From: an uncultured Oscillospiraceae bacterium
GTDB lineage: Bacteria; Bacillota; Clostridia; Oscillospirales; Ruminococcaceae
Direction of reading: 5' to 3'
Assembly: GCA_910587465.1 (NCBI GenBank)
Contig: CAJUMS010000091.1
Span: 1,035 to 9,809, forward strand
Length of the DNA stretch: 8,775 nt
Position 1 is the first letter of the stretch. Each line of letters opens with the position of its first letter. The position numbers were made by a program, and so were the translations under genes. The notes under the pieces are model-generated. The model was not told where the DNA came from, did no database searches, and saw nothing but the letters and a program-made list of their open reading frames with translations. This document shows, piece after piece, positions 6,158 to 8,775 of this stretch.

Positions 6158-6186
6158 ATTGTACACTATATTTTGCGGAATTGCAA
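6158..6186 (-). promoter_or_regulatory. Promoter of purE and its leader
   Basis: On the minus strand TTGCAA (6186-6181) and TACAAT (6163-6158) are separated by the ideal 17 bp. Start of transcription would be near 6151. The site lies in an AT-rich gap after the HD-domain gene. Confidence 0.7.
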
Positions 6187-6270
6187 GAGGTTTTTTATTT
6201 TTGGGCAATTTCTCCATAATCACGCTCAAAAGTCTGTTGAAAGCTGTCAAACTAACCAATTGGCAATAAT

Positions 6271-6960
6271 TTACAGTATTCGCGAATTGTTTATGACCAA
6301 CCCGAAGTTTACGCCGAGGGAGCTTGCCGCCGTCCTGCACAGGCTCATACGTGACAGAAATATCTCAAAGTATTCCATAACAGAGCTTATGTGCAGGTCG
6401 ATCTTCAGCGTGAGGATAAGCTCCTTTTTATCATCTGAGAACGCCAGCGACGAACTTTCCACGGCGTAGTTCACACGATCGTGGATATCGGCAGGCGGAG
6501 CGTTAGTCGTGACCGCCTGCTCACGCTCCGCGGGACGTACGCGGCTGCGGCGGACGTCCGACTTGTCCGCTATGATAAGCGCCGCCGCGATAGGCGTGAC
6601 TGGCGCTGCCGAGCCCTCGTCATGGTTACCGATAGCGGAAATTATCCGCGCGATCTCATCTGCGGGCATTCCCATACAGTCAAGCAGCCTGAACGCCATA
6701 ACCGCGCCCGTCTGCGCGTGATCGACCCTGTTCACGACGTTACCGATATCGTGCATATACGCCGCTATCTGCGCCAACTCGCACGTCCGCGCATCGTAGC
6801 CGAGTGTATCCAGTATCATGAACGCAGTCGCCGCAGCACGCTCCACATGCGCGTTCGAGTGCTCCGTATATCCAATGGACGACAGCGCCGCATCGGCGTA
6901 GTTAATGTAAGTCTGCACATCTTTGTTCGTCTTAATATATTGATAGGTAACATTACTCAT
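6271..6960 (-). CDS. HD-domain metal-dependent phosphohydrolase
   Basis: The 229-residue protein carries the HD-fold metal-binding pattern: His38 (NAHVERA), the His70-Asp71 pair (YMHDIGN), further His and Asp residues at 81 and 113-114 (GNHDEG), and IIADKSDV (129-136) with Asp132. HD proteins cleave phosphate esters of nucleotides or signal nucleotides. The substrate here is unknown. After the HD domain come SRVRPAEREQAV, HDRVNYAVESSSL and a C-terminal region with SVMEYFEIFLSRMSLCR, which recurs as a family trait in clostridial HD hydrolases as I remember them. ATG 6960-6958 follows AAAGGGGGA. A good promoter lies at 6992-7020. No clear terminator separates its stop from the purE promoter 85 bp downstream, so read-through is possible. 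Confidence 0.88.
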   Translation of the reverse strand: MSNVTYQYIKTNKDVQTYINYADAALSSIGYTEHSNAHVERAAATAFMILDTLGYDARTCELAQIAAYMHDIGNVVNRVDHAQTGAVMAFRLLDCMGMPADEIARIISAIGNHDEGSAAPVTPIAAALIIADKSDVRRSRVRPAEREQAVTTNAPPADIHDRVNYAVESSSLAFSDDKKELILTLKIDLHISSVMEYFEIFLSRMSLCRTAASSLGVNFGLVINNSRIL

Positions 6961-6991
6961 AAAAATCCCCCTTTATATAATCTGCCTTTAC

Positions 6992-7020
6992 ATTATAGCA
7001 AACTCCTCAGAAAAATTCAA
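6992..7020 (-). promoter_or_regulatory. Promoter of the HD-domain gene
   Basis: On the minus strand TTGAAT (7020-7015), a 17-bp spacer and a perfect TATAAT (6997-6992) are present. TGC just before the -10 box makes an extended -10. A start near 6985 gives a leader of about 25 nt. Confidence 0.75.
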
Positions 7021-7040
7021 GTGTGATCTGCAAAAAGTGC

Positions 7041-7069
7041 TTGACAAATTTATTTTTTTGGTGTATAAT
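7041..7069 (+). promoter_or_regulatory. Consensus promoter of the tRNA-Ser gene
   Basis: TTGACA (7041-7046), a 17-bp AT-rich spacer and TATAAT (7064-7069) match the housekeeping sigma consensus exactly. The start would be near 7076, about 29 bases before the mature tRNA. It diverges from the HD-gene promoter, with about 20 bp between the two -35 boxes. Confidence 0.9.
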
Positions 7070-7104
7070 TATATATTGTCGGAGATATTTTTGGAAATAT
7101 ATAC

Positions 7105-7193
7105 GGAGAGGTATCGAAGTGGTCATAACGAGGCGGTCTTGAAAACCGTTTGGGGGAAACCCCACAAGGGTTCGAATCCCTTCCTCTCCGCCA
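7105..7193 (+). tRNA. tRNA-Ser, anticodon UGA
   Basis: The 7-bp acceptor stem GGAGAGG/CCTCTCC (7105-7111 with 7183-7189), discriminator G7190 and an encoded CCA (7191-7193) frame a complete class II tRNA. The anticodon stem (7133-7137 with 7145-7149) holds loop CTTGAAA with anticodon TGA (7140-7142), reading UCA codons. A long variable arm GGGG-GAAA-CCCC confirms serine identity. The T-arm is AAGGG-TTCGAAT-CCCTT. The consensus promoter upstream implies strong expression. The 3' end of such genes is a common integration site for mobile elements, and mobile-element-type genes follow 470 bp downstream. Confidence 0.97.
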
Positions 7194-7198
7194 ACTAA

Positions 7199-7214
7199 TT
7201 GTTACCAAAAAGAT
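7199..7214 (+). repeat. 16-bp direct repeat, copy 1
   Basis: TTGTTACCAAAAAGAT lies 6 bases after the tRNA CCA end. An identical copy lies at 7428-7443, 229 bp away. The two copies each begin one of two related units downstream of the tRNA. Confidence 0.85.
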
Positions 7215-7215
7215 A

Positions 7216-7257
7216 TTATGCCCACAAACGGCTGTACAAAGCCATTTGTGGGCATAA
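7216..7257. repeat. 13-bp perfect inverted repeat after tRNA-Ser
   Basis: TTATGCCCACAAA (7216-7228) pairs with TTTGTGGGCATAA (7245-7257), and GGC/GCC inside the loop adds 3 bp. No T-run follows on the plus strand. On the minus strand a T5 run follows after four bases, so it would work better as a terminator for transcription coming from the right. It may still fold as the 3' end of the tRNA precursor. Confidence 0.65.
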
Positions 7258-7281
7258 ATCTTGCGAAAAACAGGATTCACG

Positions 7282-7312
7282 GTCCACAGATATTTTCGAC
7301 ACGAAAGTGGAC
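7282..7312. repeat. Hairpin GTCCAC/GTGGAC with inner TTTCG/CGAAA
   Basis: A 6-bp outer stem (7282-7287 with 7307-7312) and a 5-bp inner stem (7294-7298 with 7302-7306, loop ACA) are separated by a one-sided 6-base bulge. It directly precedes the first T-arm-like motif. Function unknown. Confidence 0.5.
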
Positions 7313-7347
7313 TTGAACCCTCCCCTACAAAATTTTCTTGGTTGAAA
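7313..7347 (-). repeat. tRNA T-arm-like motif, diverged copy A
   Basis: Read on the plus strand, TTGAACCC, 8 variable bases, AAAATTTT, CTT and GGTTGAAA follow in order. Copy B (7455-7491) has the same blocks with 10 and 3 variable bases. On the minus strand the first block reads GGGTTCAAGTCC, the pattern of a tRNA T-arm, but no complete tRNA can be built around it. It is best read as a tRNA-derived or tRNA-mimicking repeat. Confidence 0.5.
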
Positions 7348-7362
7348 TTGGATATTTTGACG

Positions 7363-7416
7363 AAAAGACCTGTGAATGATTTCTCAATTTCGAGGAATCA
7401 CTCATGGGTCTTTTTT
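7363..7416 (+). terminator. Long intrinsic terminator, unit A
   Basis: A 23-bp stem (7363-7385 with 7392-7414) with loop AATTTC runs into six Ts (7411-7416). It has three G-U pairs and one A-C mismatch when read as plus-strand RNA, so it acts on plus transcription. The tRNA transcript is the only clear upstream candidate, about 170 bases back. Confidence 0.8.
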
Positions 7417-7427
7417 GTTATACAGGG

Positions 7428-7443
7428 TTGTTACCAAAAAGAT
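7428..7443 (+). repeat. 16-bp direct repeat, copy 2
   Basis: This is an exact second copy of TTGTTACCAAAAAGAT (first copy 7199-7214), directly before the second T-arm-like unit. Confidence 0.85.
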
Positions 7444-7454
7444 GTAGACGGGAT

Positions 7455-7491
7455 TTGAACCCTTTTCGCAACAAAATTTTTGCGGTTGAAA
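7455..7491 (-). repeat. tRNA T-arm-like motif, copy B
   Basis: This is the second copy of the TTGAACCC / AAAATTTT / GGTTGAAA block. On the minus strand it reads GGGTTCAAATCCCGTCTACA, very like the 3' end of a tRNA, but the T-stem has a mismatch and no matching 5' half is visible. An inner CGCAA/TTGCG hairpin (7467-7471 with 7479-7483) falls roughly where an anticodon arm would be. It is probably a degenerate tRNA fragment. Confidence 0.5.
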
Positions 7492-7513
7492 CTGTGCAGA
7501 TTGCACATATAAT
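7486..7513 (+). promoter_or_regulatory. Promoter reading into hairpin B
   Basis: TTGAAA (7486-7491), a 16-bp spacer and TATAAT (7508-7513) form a near-consensus promoter. Start would be near 7520, only about 10 bases before a strong terminator hairpin. Confidence 0.6.
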
Positions 7514-7519
7514 AAACAT

Positions 7520-7586
7520 ACAAGCATGAGCGCCTGTAAATTGCTTCTCGTATAAAATGAGAGGTAATTTACGGGCGCCTTTTTTG
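7520..7586 (+). ncRNA. Candidate short hairpin RNA
   Basis: A promoter ending at 7513 and a terminator ending near 7586 bracket a transcript of about 65 nt that is almost entirely one 20-bp hairpin. It could be a stand-alone small RNA, a decoy, or an attenuated leader for the plus-strand genes that follow at 7663. No coding frame of note lies inside. Confidence 0.4.
7530..7585 (+). terminator. Long intrinsic terminator, unit B
   Basis: A 20-bp stem (7530-7549 with 7559-7578) with a 9-base loop is followed by C and six Ts (7580-7585). Three G-U pairs hold only in plus-strand RNA. It is one of the strongest terminator signals in the window. Confidence 0.88.
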
Positions 7587-7613
7587 TTTTCCGACGTAAT
7601 TCGGAAATATAAT
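7584..7613 (+). promoter_or_regulatory. Possible promoter of the 7663 gene
   Basis: A perfect TATAAT (7608-7613) lies 18 bp from a weak TTGTTT (7584-7589) that overlaps the end of terminator B. A start near 7620 would give a 43-base leader containing a 6-bp hairpin CAAGCC/GGCTTG (7621-7626 with 7633-7638) before the GGAGG ribosome site. Confidence 0.4.
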
Positions 7614-7662
7614 CGGTCACCAAGCCTTGACGGGCTTGAAATATAAATTTGGAGGAATCAAT

Positions 7663-7929
7663 ATGAGCAACGAAAATAAGCACGCGAAGCCTGCCAGCCG
7701 GGCTCCGGTCGACTGCCCGTTGATCGGGGAAAATGGAAACATCTATAATCTTGTCGGAATCGCGGCGAAAACTCTGAAAAGAAACGGTATGTCAACGGAA
7801 GCGACCGAAATGACGGAAAAGGTCTTCGGCAGCGGCAGCTATGAGGAAGCGCTCAGTATCATCGGCGAGTACGTCAATATAACCTCGGTCGATGAACCCA
7901 GCGAAGATATGGATATGGGAATGAGATAA
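7663..7929 (+). CDS. Small uncharacterised protein of a conjugative-element module
   Basis: ATG 7663 follows GGAGG (7651-7655) with 7 bases between. The upstream in-frame ATG at 7627 has no ribosome site. The 88-residue acidic protein has a flexible start (MSNENKHAKPASRAPVD), then CPLIGENGNIYNLVGIAAKTLKRNGM, KVFGSGSYEEALSIIGEYVNI, and a tail rich in Asp, Glu and Met. No signal peptide or membrane helix is visible. From memory, small proteins with a CPLIG.NGNI..L.GIA.. core lie beside ArdA-like genes in clostridial integrative elements, as here (26 bp before the next gene). No biochemical role is known to me. Confidence 0.8.
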   Translation: MSNENKHAKPASRAPVDCPLIGENGNIYNLVGIAAKTLKRNGMSTEATEMTEKVFGSGSYEEALSIIGEYVNITSVDEPSEDMDMGMR

Positions 7930-7955
7930 CGCCCTGTCGAAAAGTGGAGGTATAC

Positions 7956-8775
7956 ATGATCAAAGCAACAATTCAGAACAGCCCGTACTGCACAGAAATA
8001 CGATTCCCGTGTTCGGAAACGGAGCTGTCGAAAAAGCTCGGCGAGATCGGAATGAATCCGGAACATCTCGCACCGATGGCTACGGTTATTGAAATTGTGC
8101 CTTCGGAGTTATCCGTGCTTGCGGACTGCGATGTAAATCTTGACGCGCTCAACTATCTCGGCAAGCGGCTTGACGGGCTGGACAAGTTGGAAAGGAAACA
8201 GTTCCTTGCCGCACTGTCATGTGAGGAAACGGGAATCGGATATGGTTTGAAAAACATTATCAACCTTACGGACAACCTCGCGCGTTTTACGTTGATAGAG
8301 AGCACGGACGATATCGAGCGCATCGGACTGATCCATATGCTCAACATCCGCGGAGGACTCTCCGAATCCGAATGTAACAACAGCGAGTGGCTTATTGATG
8401 AGGGCAGAAAGCTACTGGAATCCGACACGGGGATCGACACGGAATACGGAAAGCTCTTTATTAACGAGGATATTCCGTTTGAGGAAAACTTCAACGGAAC
8501 AACGTTTCCGCCGTATATCAATGATCCTGACGCGTTTGTGATGGTTGAGATCGGCTACGGCGGCTTGTTTGAATATGCGGAAATGCCGTGTGAAGATATT
8601 GCGATCAAAAAGGCGCTTTGCAGACTCGGCGCGGACGATATTCTTGATTGCAAGATCGAGGTGGATTCAAGCCGAGATATTTCAGACGAGCAGTGGGAAA
8701 AGATTTGCGCGGTCGAAAAGACTGATTTTGTCAATATAACTTTACACAATTTTCTCAAAAAAAACGAGTTTTTTG
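7956..8775 (+). CDS. ArdA-like antirestriction protein, N-terminal 273 residues
   Basis: ATG 7956 follows GTGGAGG with 5 bases between. The frame stays open to the right edge, so the C-terminus is missing. Residues 61-135 carry the pattern I know from ArdA-like proteins of clostridial Tn1549-type elements: NLDALNYLGKRL (61-72), a variable linker, then NIINLTDNLARFTLI (100-114). ArdA proteins are acidic DNA mimics that block type I restriction enzymes when an element enters a new host. The protein here is very acidic, in line with that. It is longer than classical ArdA (about 165 residues). Residues 205-268 look like a second diverged copy of the N-terminal segment. The gene shares a likely transcript with the 88-residue gene before it. 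Confidence 0.65.
   Translation, partial: MIKATIQNSPYCTEIRFPCSETELSKKLGEIGMNPEHLAPMATVIEIVPSELSVLADCDVNLDALNYLGKRLDGLDKLERKQFLAALSCEETGIGYGLKNIINLTDNLARFTLIESTDDIERIGLIHMLNIRGGLSESECNNSEWLIDEGRKLLESDTGIDTEYGKLFINEDIPFEENFNGTTFPPYINDPDAFVMVEIGYGGLFEYAEMPCEDIAIKKALCRLGADDILDCKIEVDSSRDISDEQWEKICAVEKTDFVNITLHNFLKKNEFF

Noticed and set aside
6131..6340. 69-residue minus-strand frame overlapping the end of the HD gene
   Set aside because: It overlaps the HD-domain coding end in another frame and runs through the purE promoter. The internal Met start has no good ribosome site. Part of it reads protein-like, so decay of an older gene cannot be excluded.
7050..7280. 76-residue minus-strand frame
   Set aside because: It is a classic false protein from translating the antisense of a tRNA-Ser gene (GRDSNPCG, PKRFSRPPRYD).
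7261..7458. 65-residue plus-strand frame
   Set aside because: It runs across the repeat units and terminator A, with no ribosome site.
1..8775. CRISPR array, insertion sequence, toxin-antitoxin pair
   Set aside because: I see no regularly spaced repeats, no transposase frame and no toxin-like gene pair in this window.

Overview
This window looks like chromosomal DNA from an anaerobic Firmicute, most likely a gut Clostridium-class bacterium of the Oscillospiraceae/Ruminococcus type. This is inferred from moderately GC-rich genes between AT-rich spacers, strong GGAGG-type ribosome sites, the protein sequence styles, and an ArdA-like conjugative-element gene at the right edge. I had no database search, so family names rest on motifs I can read.

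Left two thirds (about 1-6190, minus strand): a de novo purine block read right to left. Order of transcription is purE (5470-5973), an XRE-HTH/methyltransferase fusion (4530-5363), a TIM-barrel sugar-phosphate isomerase/epimerase-like gene (3739-4527), purC (2976-3695), purF (1529-2953) and purM (347-1381). A strong hairpin at 306-335 ends the block. A partial gene of unknown function (1-273) follows. purF makes phosphoribosylamine, purM makes aminoimidazole ribotide, purE moves the carboxylate and purC adds aspartate. purN, purH and purD are not here. The two genes between purE and purC are not purine enzymes; the first has its own promoter, and the second starts 2 bp after the first ends.

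The purE leader (5974-6186) is the most intriguing stretch. It has a good promoter, about 100 nt that fold into one long nested hairpin, a 24-codon reading frame with a good ribosome site, and an intrinsic-terminator-like hairpin with a U-run just before the purE ribosome site. The wobble pairs in two of the stems fit only the purE-sense RNA. It looks like an attenuator or riboswitch-type leader, and I do not recognise its class. The purF-purM spacer holds a second structured element, a perfectly paired three-way junction flanked by two more hairpins.

Middle (6271-7193): an HD-domain phosphohydrolase on the minus strand and a tRNA-Ser(UGA) on the plus strand are expressed divergently from two strong promoters about 20 bp apart.

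Right (7194-8775, plus strand): a 470-bp non-coding stretch after the tRNA carries two diverged tandem units. Each has a tRNA T-arm-like motif and a long terminator hairpin, and each is preceded by a 16-bp direct repeat. One unit also has a promoter, so it could make an RNA of about 65 nt. Then come a small uncharacterised gene (7663-7929) and the start of an ArdA-like antirestriction gene (7956 to the edge). This pair is typical of conjugative elements, so the window probably crosses from the core chromosome into a mobile element next to the tRNA gene.
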